Shown here: positions 49,832-57,622 of the stretch, in pieces
Numbering within the stretch: the first letter of the stretch is position 1
Layout: every line of letters begins with the position of its first letter
Assembly (NCBI GenBank): GCA_027485995.1
Contig: JAIXPW010000250.1
Span: forward strand, 1 to 64,000
Source of the DNA: Verrucomicrobiaceae bacterium
GTDB lineage: Bacteria; Verrucomicrobiota; Verrucomicrobiia; Verrucomicrobiales; Akkermansiaceae
Reading direction: 5' to 3'
DNA: 64,000 bases
The notes under the pieces: generated by a model
Told to the model about the DNA's origin: nothing
What the model saw: the letters and a program-made list of their open reading frames with translations, nothing else
The model's database searches: none
Made by a program: the position numbers and the translations under genes

Positions 49832-50411
49832 CGAAACGCTGGCCCTGTGGCTGGACGATGAATTGGAAGGGGATGCCTTCGCGTCCGTGGAAGCGTGGGC
49901 GGCTGGACAGCCGGATCAGCTCGAAGCCCGGCAGGCGGTCCGCGACTGGCGGCAGATGATTTCCTCGGCCGTTCCCAAGGTGGAGGAGCCTCCTTATCCG
50001 GAGTTCTTCAACAGCCGGATTACGGCTGCGATCTCCGAGTTGGAAAAGGTTCCAGTGAAGACAGTGGAGTCACGGACTTCCTGGTGGCGGACGAGCTGGT
50101 TCATGCCGGCCGCCGCTGCCGCAGGCATGACGTTGGCGTTCTGGATGGGCACCCGAACGAGCATGACGGTCGCGCCGGCTTCAGTCATCGAGGTCAGCAG
50201 CTCATCACCCGTGGTTTACACCCCCGAGACCGGAGTGAGAGCCGATTATTTCGCCAGCAGGTCCGCGGATGCGACCGTGATCGTGCTCGACGGAGTCCCC
50301 GCGTTTTCGGACGCCCTGGAGTTCCGCGAGACGGCAGCCGTCCCTTCGGACAGTGAAGTGGAGTCAACCGCCGCCAAGCAGGAGAAGCCCGTTTCGGAAG
50401 TCACCCAATGA
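49812..50411 (+). CDS. Putative membrane anti-sigma factor
   Basis: 199 aa. The N terminus (ETLALWLDDELEGDAFASVEAW) is like anti-sigma N-terminal domains but has no zinc-binding HxxxCxxC. One membrane helix (WFMPAAAAAGMTLAFWMG) near residues 96-113, then a Ser/Thr-rich periplasmic tail. Overlap with the sigma gene supports the assignment; sequence alone would not prove it. Confidence 0.7.
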   Translation: MNTKPDDETLALWLDDELEGDAFASVEAWAAGQPDQLEARQAVRDWRQMISSAVPKVEEPPYPEFFNSRITAAISELEKVPVKTVESRTSWWRTSWFMPAAAAAGMTLAFWMGTRTSMTVAPASVIEVSSSSPVVYTPETGVRADYFASRSADATVIVLDGVPAFSDALEFRETAAVPSDSEVESTAAKQEKPVSEVTQ

Positions 50412-50911
50412 GATTTCTCGCCGGATGTGCCCTTGGACTGCTTCTGGTGTTGCAGGTCAAAGGGCAGGACTCGGACCCCGGCAAGGAGGTCGTGGGTTCC
50501 ATCGTGGTTCGGGTGATCCACGCGACCGACGGGGACGTCGCCACTGCGGGTGAGAAAGCCAAGCCGGTCTCCAAGGCGGTCACCGAACGTCTCCAAAGCG
50601 AGGCCCGGCTGAAGTTTGCCCACTATCGGGAAATCGGGATGGACACCAAGCCCCTCTACCGCAGCTATGAGAATTGGGCGCAGCCGCTAGGGGCCTCGGA
50701 CGAGGTCCTGGTGCGCTTCGAGGCCCAGAGCCGACCTTCCAAGGCCTCCGCGAGGCTCGGTCTGGAGTTTTGGTTGAGCCGCAAGAAGATCCTCAAGACC
50801 GATGCCGAGATTTCCTCCGAGCGTCCGCTCTATGTGCTGGGACCGGCCTGGCGTGGCGGGCGTCTCATCATTTCCGTTTCCCTTGCCTCTGCCAGCAAAC
50901 CACGCTCTTAG
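50408..50911 (+). CDS. Secreted hypothetical protein (167 aa)
   Basis: Signal peptide MRFLAGCALGLLLVLQVKGQ; mature part is a single beta-rich domain with no recognised family. ATGA overlap with the anti-sigma gene places it in the sigma operon, so a stress-related envelope role is likely. Confidence 0.6.
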   Translation: MRFLAGCALGLLLVLQVKGQDSDPGKEVVGSIVVRVIHATDGDVATAGEKAKPVSKAVTERLQSEARLKFAHYREIGMDTKPLYRSYENWAQPLGASDEVLVRFEAQSRPSKASARLGLEFWLSRKKILKTDAEISSERPLYVLGPAWRGGRLIISVSLASASKPRS

Positions 50912-50917
50912 TGTCCC

Positions 50918-51613
50918 ATGAAAATCACCCTGCTGATCTGGTCGCTTCTGGCCGCCGCGCTTTCCGCCGCCGGGCTGGACTTTCCGGAGTCCACCAAAGC
51001 CATCAATGCCCCGGCTGACGCCAGCGAGATCGTCGCCGACTTTCCTTTCACCAACAAGACGGGCAAGGCGGTCGAGATCAAGCGTTACGATGCCCTTTGC
51101 TCCTGCGTGGCCGTCGGAGTGGCGGGCGGCAAGCTGGTCTATCAGCCGGGAGAGGCCGGAGTCATCCGTGCAAAATTCGACATGAGCAACTACTCGGGTG
51201 ATGTCGAGAAGTCGATTGCCATCTGGTTGGATGCGGATCCCGAGAGCACCCCTTCGGTCACCCTGCTGGTCAAGGTCCACATCCCCGAAGTCATCAAGAT
51301 CGAGCCCAAGACCGTGAAATGGGACGTCGGTGCGCCCCCGAGCCCTCAGACCATCAAGATTATCGTCGAGGGCGAGGAGAAGGTCAACATCCTCTCCGTT
51401 TCCAACTCGAATGATAACTTCACCAAGGAACTCAGAACCCTCAAGGAAGGCTCGAGCTATGAACTGGTGATCGCTCCAAAGGACAGCTCGATTTCCGGGC
51501 TTGGCGTTTTCAGGATTGATACGGATTGCAAGATCGAGCGCCACAAGGTCAAGCAGGCCTTCGCCAGCATCCGTCGCGCCCTGCCTTCGGAAGCGGCCAA
51601 GACCCAGCCATGA
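50918..51613 (+). CDS. DUF1573 secreted protein
   Basis: 231 aa with signal peptide MKITLLIWSLLAAALSAAG and the DUF1573 Ig-like fold: FTNKTGKAVEIKRYDALCSC contains the characteristic Cys pair CSC after a beta hairpin. A second Ig-like domain follows (residues 115-215). Periplasmic. In the sigma operon; stop overlaps the rhodanese gene. Confidence 0.82.
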   Translation: MKITLLIWSLLAAALSAAGLDFPESTKAINAPADASEIVADFPFTNKTGKAVEIKRYDALCSCVAVGVAGGKLVYQPGEAGVIRAKFDMSNYSGDVEKSIAIWLDADPESTPSVTLLVKVHIPEVIKIEPKTVKWDVGAPPSPQTIKIIVEGEEKVNILSVSNSNDNFTKELRTLKEGSSYELVIAPKDSSISGLGVFRIDTDCKIERHKVKQAFASIRRALPSEAAKTQP

Positions 51614-52071
51614 GACTGATCGGGCAACTGGCCGTCCTGACCGGGATCTCGCTGACCGCTTCGGCGCTCCATTTCCGCATTTCCGGACCGCCGGAACGCC
51701 GTGTCTCCTGTGATCCCACCATCCTGAAGGCCCATGAGATCTGCCTCGACCAGGTCATGGTACGATGGCAGGGCAAGGTCCTGTGGGTGGACGCGAGAAC
51801 CCGCAAGGAATGGCAGGCGGATGGCGTGCCTGGATCGATCCTTTGGAGCCTCGATCCCACCGAGGACGCGTTCAAGTTCGAGGAGGATGCCATGAACCAC
51901 CTGATGGACGAGCCACCCGCCGTCATTGTTTATTGTGGCGAAGGCAACTGCGGGCTGAGCCATCAGGTCGTTGAGAAAATCCTCAAGCTGGATCCTGCAA
52001 GGAACGTGTTTGCGCTTCATGGCGGAGTGGGTGCGCTTCGGGCGGCGCGGATGCTCAAGGGCTCCAATTGA
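51610..52071 (+). CDS. Rhodanese-like sulfurtransferase domain protein
   Basis: 153 aa. N-terminal hydrophobic stretch (LIGQLAVLTGISLTASAL) suggests export. VLWVDARTRKEW is the conserved CH2A motif and VYCGEGNCGLSHQVVEKI the active-site loop with the likely persulfide Cys. ATG at 51610 overlaps the DUF1573 stop. With the DUF1573 Cys pair next door, a periplasmic sulfur or thiol function is suggested. Confidence 0.78.
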   Translation: MRLIGQLAVLTGISLTASALHFRISGPPERRVSCDPTILKAHEICLDQVMVRWQGKVLWVDARTRKEWQADGVPGSILWSLDPTEDAFKFEEDAMNHLMDEPPAVIVYCGEGNCGLSHQVVEKILKLDPARNVFALHGGVGALRAARMLKGSN

Positions 52072-52509
52072 GGGCCTGCGTCGGGCTCGCCTCAATGGAG
52101 GTTCGGGCTGGATCGTTCCCTGATGTTCCAGTTCAGGATGGGGGAGCAGTTCTTCGGTCGAGCCTGGGCCGCATTTGTGACACTGCGAACGTGATCACCC
52201 AACAAGATGGCGCGCATTTCATCCGATCTTATCTTGAATTGTTGAGAGGGGAGTTCAGGTAATTCAATAACGATTGGGATAAATGATGACATTGGCTTTC
52301 TAACAAAATCGTGGAATTTTGATCATTTGAGATATGGTAAAATGGATAGTTCTCGGTAAGGGAGCTTTTCGATCTTCGCTGGAAAGGATTCAGAACCTGA
52401 TTCGGCCAGAATTCCACAAGAGAGGCAATTTGTAATTTCCTTCCCCTTCGAGCCCTTCAGGCATGCTTTGAGCTTTCAAACCCAATCCATCATTCGTTCA
52501 CTACCTCCT
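52072..52509. other. Long intergenic region before preA-like gene (438 bases)
   Basis: The part 52262-52440 is markedly AT-rich. It contains a CTAACA-type site at 52300, an 8-base inverted pair GTGGAATT (52311-52318)/AATTCCAC (52410-52417), and a GGTAAAAT stretch at 52337-52344 that might include a -10 box. The right end holds CCTCCT just before the start. No convincing gene. Confidence 0.5.
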
Positions 52510-53649
52510 ATGGCTACTCTCGCAACCACCGTCGATGGCTTGAAGTTCCTCAATCCCTTCGTGATTGGATCGGGCCCTCCCGGCACCAACGTCAAGGTCA
52601 TCAAGCGCGCCTTCAAGGAAGGGTGGGGCGGGGTGATCGCCAAGACGGTGAGTCTTGATCCTTCGAAGGTCGTCAACGTCGGCCCACGCTATGCCAAGCT
52701 GATGTCGGCCGACAACAAGGAGGTGATCGGCTGGGAGAACATCGAGCTGATCAGCGATCGCTCGTTCGACACCTGGCTCGATGAATTCAAGGCCGCGAAG
52801 GACGAATATCCCGAAGGCATCCTGATTGCCTCGATCATGGAGGAGTTCAACAAGGACGCCTGGTGTGAAATCACCGAGCGATGTCAGGACGCAGGCGTCG
52901 ATGCCTTCGAACTGAATTTTTCCTGCCCCCACGGCCTGCCAGAGCGGAAAATGGGCGCGGCGATGGGCCAGAATCCGGCGATCCTTGAGGAGGTTTGCCA
53001 ATGGGTCATGGGAGTCGCGAAGATCCCGGTGTGGGCGAAGATGACGCCGAACGTCACTCACATCGAGGAGCCGACCGCCGCTGCGCTGCGGGCCGGTTGC
53101 CAGGGGGTCAGTGCGATCAATACGATCCGCAGCGTGATGGGCGTGAATCTGGAAACGTTGCGTCCGGAGCCGACCGTCGAAGGCTACTCCACTCCCGGCG
53201 GTTACTCTTCGAAGGCGGTGAAGCCGATCGCCCTGCGCATGGTGATGGAGATCGCCACGCTGATCCGGAAGGAGTTTCCCGGCCGTACGCTCTCGGGCAT
53301 CGGCGGCGTGGAAACCGGAGCCGACGCGGCGCAGTTCATCCTGCTGGGAGCCGACACGATCCAGGTCTGCACCGGTGTCATGAAGTTCGGCTACGGCATG
53401 GTGAAGGATCTTTGCGAAGGACTGCTGTCGTTCATGGAGAGCAAGGGCTTCGAGACGCTTGACGATTTCAAGGGCCACAGCCTCCAGTATTTCACCACCC
53501 ACGCCGAACTCGTCCGCATGCAGCTCGCCCGCAAGGCAGAAGAAGCCGCGGCGAAGGAGCGGGCCGGCATGGTCAAGAGCGATGCCGAATGGGACGGCGA
53601 TGATTTCGTGAAGCAGTCGAACGCGCTCTCCCGTCAGGCTCCGTCGTAG
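52510..53649 (+). CDS. preA: PreA-like dihydropyrimidine/dihydroorotate dehydrogenase, lacking C-terminal Fe-S domain
   Basis: 379 aa FMN TIM barrel. LKFLNPFVIGSGPPGTN opens the barrel, FELNFSCPHGLPERKMG contains the catalytic Cys, and TLSGIGGVETGADAAQFILLGAD binds FMN phosphate. E. coli PreA is about 410 aa and ends with two 4Fe-4S clusters, whose Cys motifs are absent here; the C terminus is a helical, charged tail. The partner PreT is not in the window. It may accept electrons from a separate ferredoxin-type subunit. The ATG at 52510 is preceded by CCTCCT on the opposite sense, so no clear ribosome site. Confidence 0.85.
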   Translation: MATLATTVDGLKFLNPFVIGSGPPGTNVKVIKRAFKEGWGGVIAKTVSLDPSKVVNVGPRYAKLMSADNKEVIGWENIELISDRSFDTWLDEFKAAKDEYPEGILIASIMEEFNKDAWCEITERCQDAGVDAFELNFSCPHGLPERKMGAAMGQNPAILEEVCQWVMGVAKIPVWAKMTPNVTHIEEPTAAALRAGCQGVSAINTIRSVMGVNLETLRPEPTVEGYSTPGGYSSKAVKPIALRMVMEIATLIRKEFPGRTLSGIGGVETGADAAQFILLGADTIQVCTGVMKFGYGMVKDLCEGLLSFMESKGFETLDDFKGHSLQYFTTHAELVRMQLARKAEEAAAKERAGMVKSDAEWDGDDFVKQSNALSRQAPS

Positions 53650-53663
53650 GACCTTGGGGTTTT

Positions 53664-53701
53664 CCAAGCGCCAAGGCCTTCACTGCGGGGTTGGCGCTTG
53701 G
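53664..53701. terminator. Strong hairpin between convergent genes
   Basis: Perfect 11-base arms CCAAGCGCCAA (53664-53674) and TTGGCGCTTGG (53691-53701), loop of 16 bases. It is located 15 bases after the preA-like stop and 16 bases from the stop of the convergent gene, so it may stop transcription from both sides even without a T-run. Confidence 0.55.
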
Positions 53702-53716
53702 GAATCGTCGCCAAGT

Positions 53717-54199
53717 TCACTTCAGATAGCCATCGACTCCCTCGGCCGCTGGATCCCAATAGGAAACCTTGCTGACCTTGCCGTCATCGAGCTTCAGGAC
53801 CGTCACCTTCGCTGGCTGCTGCGGGTAGGGAGTGAGAAGGTTGGCATCGTCGCCGAGGATGATGCGATGCGCGTAGCCCTTCATCTTCGGAATCGCGAAC
53901 ATGCGGCCGATCCCCGGCATGCCGAAAATGTTGGCCACATAGACCGCTTTCTTGTCGGGCAGGTAGTTCGCGCCGAGGCCGGAGAGAGAGGCATTGGCCT
54001 TCTTGCCGGTCTCCATGTCGAAGCTCACCAGCACGAAACGTGTCGATTTGGCATCGAGGGTGAAGGCCGCGCCGTGCTGGTCGTTGGCGGAGAACGGGCT
54101 GACCTTCGAGCCAACGGAATAGGGCTCGGCGAAGGCGATCGAGGAGCAGAGCACAGCGGCGAATGCGAGCAGTTTGAAGGTGGATCGAAATGGCTTCAT
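53717..54199 (-). CDS. Secreted redoxin-like protein without redox cysteines
   Basis: 160 aa with signal peptide (ends ...SSIAFAEP). The thioredoxin-like order (YSVGSKVSPFSANDQHG, FVLVSFDME, FGMPGIGRMF, ILGDDANLLTPYP) resembles YtfJ/AhpC-type folds, but no CxxC or peroxidatic Cys is present; the only Cys is in the signal peptide. Its role is therefore unknown. Divergent from the YceI gene with a 91-base spacer. Confidence 0.65.
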   Translation of the reverse strand: MKPFRSTFKLLAFAAVLCSSIAFAEPYSVGSKVSPFSANDQHGAAFTLDAKSTRFVLVSFDMETGKKANASLSGLGANYLPDKKAVYVANIFGMPGIGRMFAIPKMKGYAHRIILGDDANLLTPYPQQPAKVTVLKLDDGKVSKVSYWDPAAEGVDGYLK

Positions 54200-54290
54200 G
54201 ATCGGATGGTTGGGAGATTGATTGATTCTGACTGAACCGTTACGATTCTATCCAGCAAGGGCGGGTTCGCCAGCGCTAAACTCACGAATC

Positions 54291-54845
54291 ATGAAAACCA
54301 AGCTTTTCCTGGGACTCTCCCTTCTCTCCCTCATCGCCTCATTTTCCGCCCCGGCGGCGGATCTTGCGGTCGATTCCCAGAACAGCTGGGTCAAGATCGA
54401 TGCCAGTGCCACCGGACACACCTTCAATGGCTCGCTGTCGAAGTTCGATGCCAAGGTCAGCGGCGATCCGGCTTCGCTGGTTCCTTCGTCCGCGACGCTG
54501 CAGTGGGACTTTTCCGACCTCAAGACAAACGATGCCAAGCGCGATGCCGAGATGCTGAAGTGGCTGGAGTATGCCAAGAACCAGAAGGGTTCCTTTGAAA
54601 TGACCAAGACCTGGACCGACTCGGCCGGCAAGGTCTGGGCCCAGGGCAACCTGAAATTCCATGGGATTTCCAAGGCGGTGGCCTTCCCGCTGACCACCTC
54701 GAAGTCCGGGGACCGGGTGAAGATTGATGGCTCGGTCTGGATCGACTACCAGGATTTCAGCCTGCCCATCATCCGCAACATGGCGGTGATGACCGTCGAT
54801 CCAAAGCTCAAGATTTCCTTCCACCTCGAAGGCGACGCCAAGTGA
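54291..54845 (+). CDS. YceI-like secreted lipid-binding-family protein
   Basis: 184 aa with signal peptide (MKTKLFLGLSLLSLIASFSA). VDSQNSWVKIDASATGHTFNG and GNLKFHGISKAVAFPL are YceI-fold landmarks. YceI proteins are lipocalin-like barrels that bind isoprenoid quinones or lipids. Suggestively, a polyprenyl synthase gene follows 25 bases downstream. Confidence 0.85.
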   Translation: MKTKLFLGLSLLSLIASFSAPAADLAVDSQNSWVKIDASATGHTFNGSLSKFDAKVSGDPASLVPSSATLQWDFSDLKTNDAKRDAEMLKWLEYAKNQKGSFEMTKTWTDSAGKVWAQGNLKFHGISKAVAFPLTTSKSGDRVKIDGSVWIDYQDFSLPIIRNMAVMTVDPKLKISFHLEGDAK

Positions 54846-54870
54846 TCCGCTGAACTCGAATTTCCGGATC

Positions 54871-55797
54871 ATGACTCCAGATCATTGGTGGCACCACCGC
54901 TTTGCCTGCGGACTGGCGGTGATGAAGATGGCCTTTCGCGGCGGCATGGGCCGACTTGACCGGGTGGAACCCCGCCTCGCAGCGGCTCTCGGTGATGTTC
55001 TTGCACGCCCCGGTTCCCTCGTGCGTTCGACGATGGCCTATCACATTGGAAACGAGATGGGGCTCCCCGAGGATCGCTCGCGCTCGATCGGATGCGGCAT
55101 CGAGTACCTTCACACGGCCTCGCTGATTTTCGACGACATGCCTTCGATGGACGATGCTCGCACGCGCCGGGGTTCTCCCTGCATCCATGTTGCCCATGGC
55201 GAAGGGGTGGCCACTCTCGCCGCTCTGGCCCTGATCAACCGCGGATACGGTTTGCTGTGGCAGGGGATCGGCAACGTCCGCCCCGCGCGGCGGAAGCTGG
55301 CTGGAGACCTCGTGGAATCCTGTCTGGGGCTGACCGGACTGGTCGGTGGACAAGCCCATGACCTCCGTGGCTGGCGCGAAGGCCAGGAGGTCAGCGAAGT
55401 CATCCACGTCGCAGCGATGAAAACGGCGACGCTGCTCAGGCTGCCGGTCGTGCTTCCCGCCTTGATCGGCTGTGGAACGGATCGTGAAGTGCGTTTGCTG
55501 GATCGTCTGGCGCTGCTGCGCGGATTGGCCTATCAGGCGGCGGATGATCTCAAGGATGTGCTTTGCCTGCAAAATGAAAGCGGCAAGACAAGCGGTCGCG
55601 ACGATGCCATGGGGCGTCCGAACCTGGCCCTTGCGGAAGGCGTGACAGCGGCCTCGCAGCGCTTCCAACGCTTGCAGGACATCGGCGACCGGGTGCAGAG
55701 CCGGCTTTCTGGGCCGCCCGAGCGCTGGTGGATGTTGCCCTTCATGAGGGTTTCCTCACCTTGGCCGGTTATCGAGGAGGACACCGTCGCCGTCTGA
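54871..55797 (+). CDS. Polyprenyl diphosphate synthase (FPP/GGPP synthase family)
   Basis: 308 aa. The first aspartate-rich motif DDMPSMDD (88-95) is followed by the RTRRGSP; the second is DDLKD. GGQAHDLRGW follows the pattern for the helix between them. It condenses isopentenyl diphosphate with allylic diphosphates. Chain length cannot be set from the motif. Downstream, 48 bases away, starts an ABC permease; between them lie short TCTTG-type repeats. Confidence 0.87.
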   Translation: MTPDHWWHHRFACGLAVMKMAFRGGMGRLDRVEPRLAAALGDVLARPGSLVRSTMAYHIGNEMGLPEDRSRSIGCGIEYLHTASLIFDDMPSMDDARTRRGSPCIHVAHGEGVATLAALALINRGYGLLWQGIGNVRPARRKLAGDLVESCLGLTGLVGGQAHDLRGWREGQEVSEVIHVAAMKTATLLRLPVVLPALIGCGTDREVRLLDRLALLRGLAYQAADDLKDVLCLQNESGKTSGRDDAMGRPNLALAEGVTAASQRFQRLQDIGDRVQSRLSGPPERWWMLPFMRVSSPWPVIEEDTVAV

Positions 55798-55803
55798 GAG
55801 GCA

Positions 55804-55841
55804 TCTTGTCTTGTGTCTTGAATCTCGAAGTCTTGAATCTC
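55804..55841. repeat. Iterated TCTTG / TCTTGAATCTC repeats
   Basis: TCTTG occurs at 55804, 55809, 55816 and 55831; the 11-mer TCTTGAATCTC occurs at 55816-55826 and 55831-55841. The array ends four bases before the GTG start of the ABC permease. Confidence 0.7.
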
Positions 55842-55845
55842 TCCC

Positions 55846-56958
55846 GTGTCCCTCTGGCGATTGATCTTCACCAACCTGCGCCGCCATCGCGTCCGCACGG
55901 CCATCGGTGCGACCGGGATCGCCCTCGGCGTGGCGACGATGCTGAGCGTGGTGGGTGTGCTTTCCGGCGCGGTCCGGATGTTCGAGCGCATTCTCCGCAG
56001 TGACTCCGAGGTGGTGGTCTTCGAGCGCAACGTCTCCGATCTTTTCTTCAGCAACGTGCCGGTGTCACTGGCCGATGAGCTGGAAAAACAGGCGTCGGTC
56101 AAGGATGCCCAGCCGGTCCTGTTCGCCATCGTGGCGGCTCCGGAACGTCCGGTGATCACTTGCTTCGGCATCCGGGCCAGCGATGGTCGTTTGAAAAAGG
56201 CGACCTGGGTGAAGGGCTCGATCGACGACTTCCGCGATGATGGCGAGGCCATCGTTCTCGGTGAACGAGCCGCTGAATTCCTCAAGGCCGAGCCCGGCCA
56301 GAAACTTGAACTCGGCCAGCAAGCGTATCCGGTGGCGGGAATCGTCCGCACCGAGAATGGTTTCGAGGACGGCGGGGTGTTCATGCCTCTGCTTTGTGCA
56401 CAGAAGGCCTTTCACAAGGAAGGCGTGGCCTCGATTGTCAGCGTGGCGATGAATGCCGGTCACGAAACCTCCGAGGTGAAGGAGTGGATGAAGGCGAACC
56501 ATCCGAAGTTCAGCGCGCTGGAGAACGAGGAGTTCAGCAAGAGCTACTCGCAGTTCAAGATCCTCAAGACGACCGCCTGGGTGGTCGGTGGCTGTGCCTT
56601 CCTGTTAGGTGGCCTCAGCGTGACCAACACGATGATCCTCTCGGTGTTCTCACGCATCCGCGAGCTGGCAATCGTGCGGGTCTCGGGATTTTCGAAAGGC
56701 CAGGTGGCGCGGATGATTTTCGGCGAGTCACTGGTCGTGTCCTTCATCGGCATGATCGCCGGACTGGTGCTCAGCGCCGCAGGTCTGCGCCTGCTGAAAC
56801 TCGTGCCCCAGCTTCAAGGCTACATCGACCCGAGTCTCGGTCTAACAGAAGTTCTCGGAGCCCTGCTGCTGGCGGTGGTGACCGCCCTGTTAGGTGCGCT
56901 TTACCCGGCCTGGTATGCCGTGCGCCTGAAACCCGCCGACGCCCTTCGCTATGAGTGA
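55846..56958 (+). CDS. ABC transporter permease, MacB/FtsX (LolC-like) family
   Basis: 370 aa: an N-terminal helix (TAIGATGIALGVATMLSVVGV), a periplasmic MacB-core region (about 50-245) and three C-terminal helices in the FtsX order. GTG at 55846 is the start. It overlaps the ATPase gene by eight bases. Members export lipids, lipoproteins or small molecules, or transduce mechanical signals. Confidence 0.88.
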   Translation: MSLWRLIFTNLRRHRVRTAIGATGIALGVATMLSVVGVLSGAVRMFERILRSDSEVVVFERNVSDLFFSNVPVSLADELEKQASVKDAQPVLFAIVAAPERPVITCFGIRASDGRLKKATWVKGSIDDFRDDGEAIVLGERAAEFLKAEPGQKLELGQQAYPVAGIVRTENGFEDGGVFMPLLCAQKAFHKEGVASIVSVAMNAGHETSEVKEWMKANHPKFSALENEEFSKSYSQFKILKTTAWVVGGCAFLLGGLSVTNTMILSVFSRIRELAIVRVSGFSKGQVARMIFGESLVVSFIGMIAGLVLSAAGLRLLKLVPQLQGYIDPSLGLTEVLGALLLAVVTALLGALYPAWYAVRLKPADALRYE

Positions 56959-57622
56959 GATGATTTCCGTGGAGGACGTGTGGAAGAGCTTCGACCGTGG
57001 CCGGATCGAGGTGCTGAAAGGCGTGAACCTGAGCATAGCCCATGGCGAGGTGCTGGCTCTCTGCGGCACGTCCGGATGCGGGAAATCCACGTTGCTGCAT
57101 GTCATCGGAGGCCTCGAACCGCCGGATCGCGGCGTGGTGAGGATCGATGGCAAGGCCCCTTCGGGAGAGGCCGAGCGGCTCGAGTTGCTGCGTCGTGGAG
57201 TCGGCTTTGTGTTCCAGCTTCATCATCTGGTGGCGGGCCTGACCCTTGAGGAAAACTGCCTCGTCCCAGCGGTGGCCACCGGCCTGTCGCGCTCGGCCGC
57301 GAGGGCTCGCGTGCGCGAGCTGGCGGAGGCCACCGGCATCGCGGGGCGTCTCGATCGTCGTGTCCGCGAACTGAGTGGCGGTGAACGTCAACGCGGCTCG
57401 CTTGTTAGAGCCTTGCTGAATGATCCGCCGATCCTGCTGGCGGACGAACCGACTGGGGCGCTGGACGAAACGAATCGCGAGCGGGTGTTCGAGCTGTTGT
57501 TGGACCTCGCGAGGTCAAAGGGCAAGACGCTGGTCATCGCCACGCATGATCTTGATCTCGCACGGCGCTGCGATCGGGTGGTGCGGATGCGTGATGGGAA
57601 GGTGGTGGAGGATGGCGTTTGA
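56951..57622 (+). CDS. ABC transporter ATPase, MacB/LolD family
   Basis: 223 aa. Walker A GTSGCGKST, Q-loop FVFQLHHLVAGLT, signature LSGGERQR, Walker B ILLADEPTGALD and H-loop IATHD are intact. Pairs with the preceding permease. Overlaps the next gene by 11 bases, so it is coupled with the cytochrome oxidase-like genes. Confidence 0.92.
   Translation: MSEMISVEDVWKSFDRGRIEVLKGVNLSIAHGEVLALCGTSGCGKSTLLHVIGGLEPPDRGVVRIDGKAPSGEAERLELLRRGVGFVFQLHHLVAGLTLEENCLVPAVATGLSRSAARARVRELAEATGIAGRLDRRVRELSGGERQRGSLVRALLNDPPILLADEPTGALDETNRERVFELLLDLARSKGKTLVIATHDLDLARRCDRVVRMRDGKVVEDGV

Noticed and set aside
52262..52440. Small open frame in the AT-rich spacer before the PreA-like gene
   Set aside because: Asn/Ser-rich random-looking translation with no start signal or family match.
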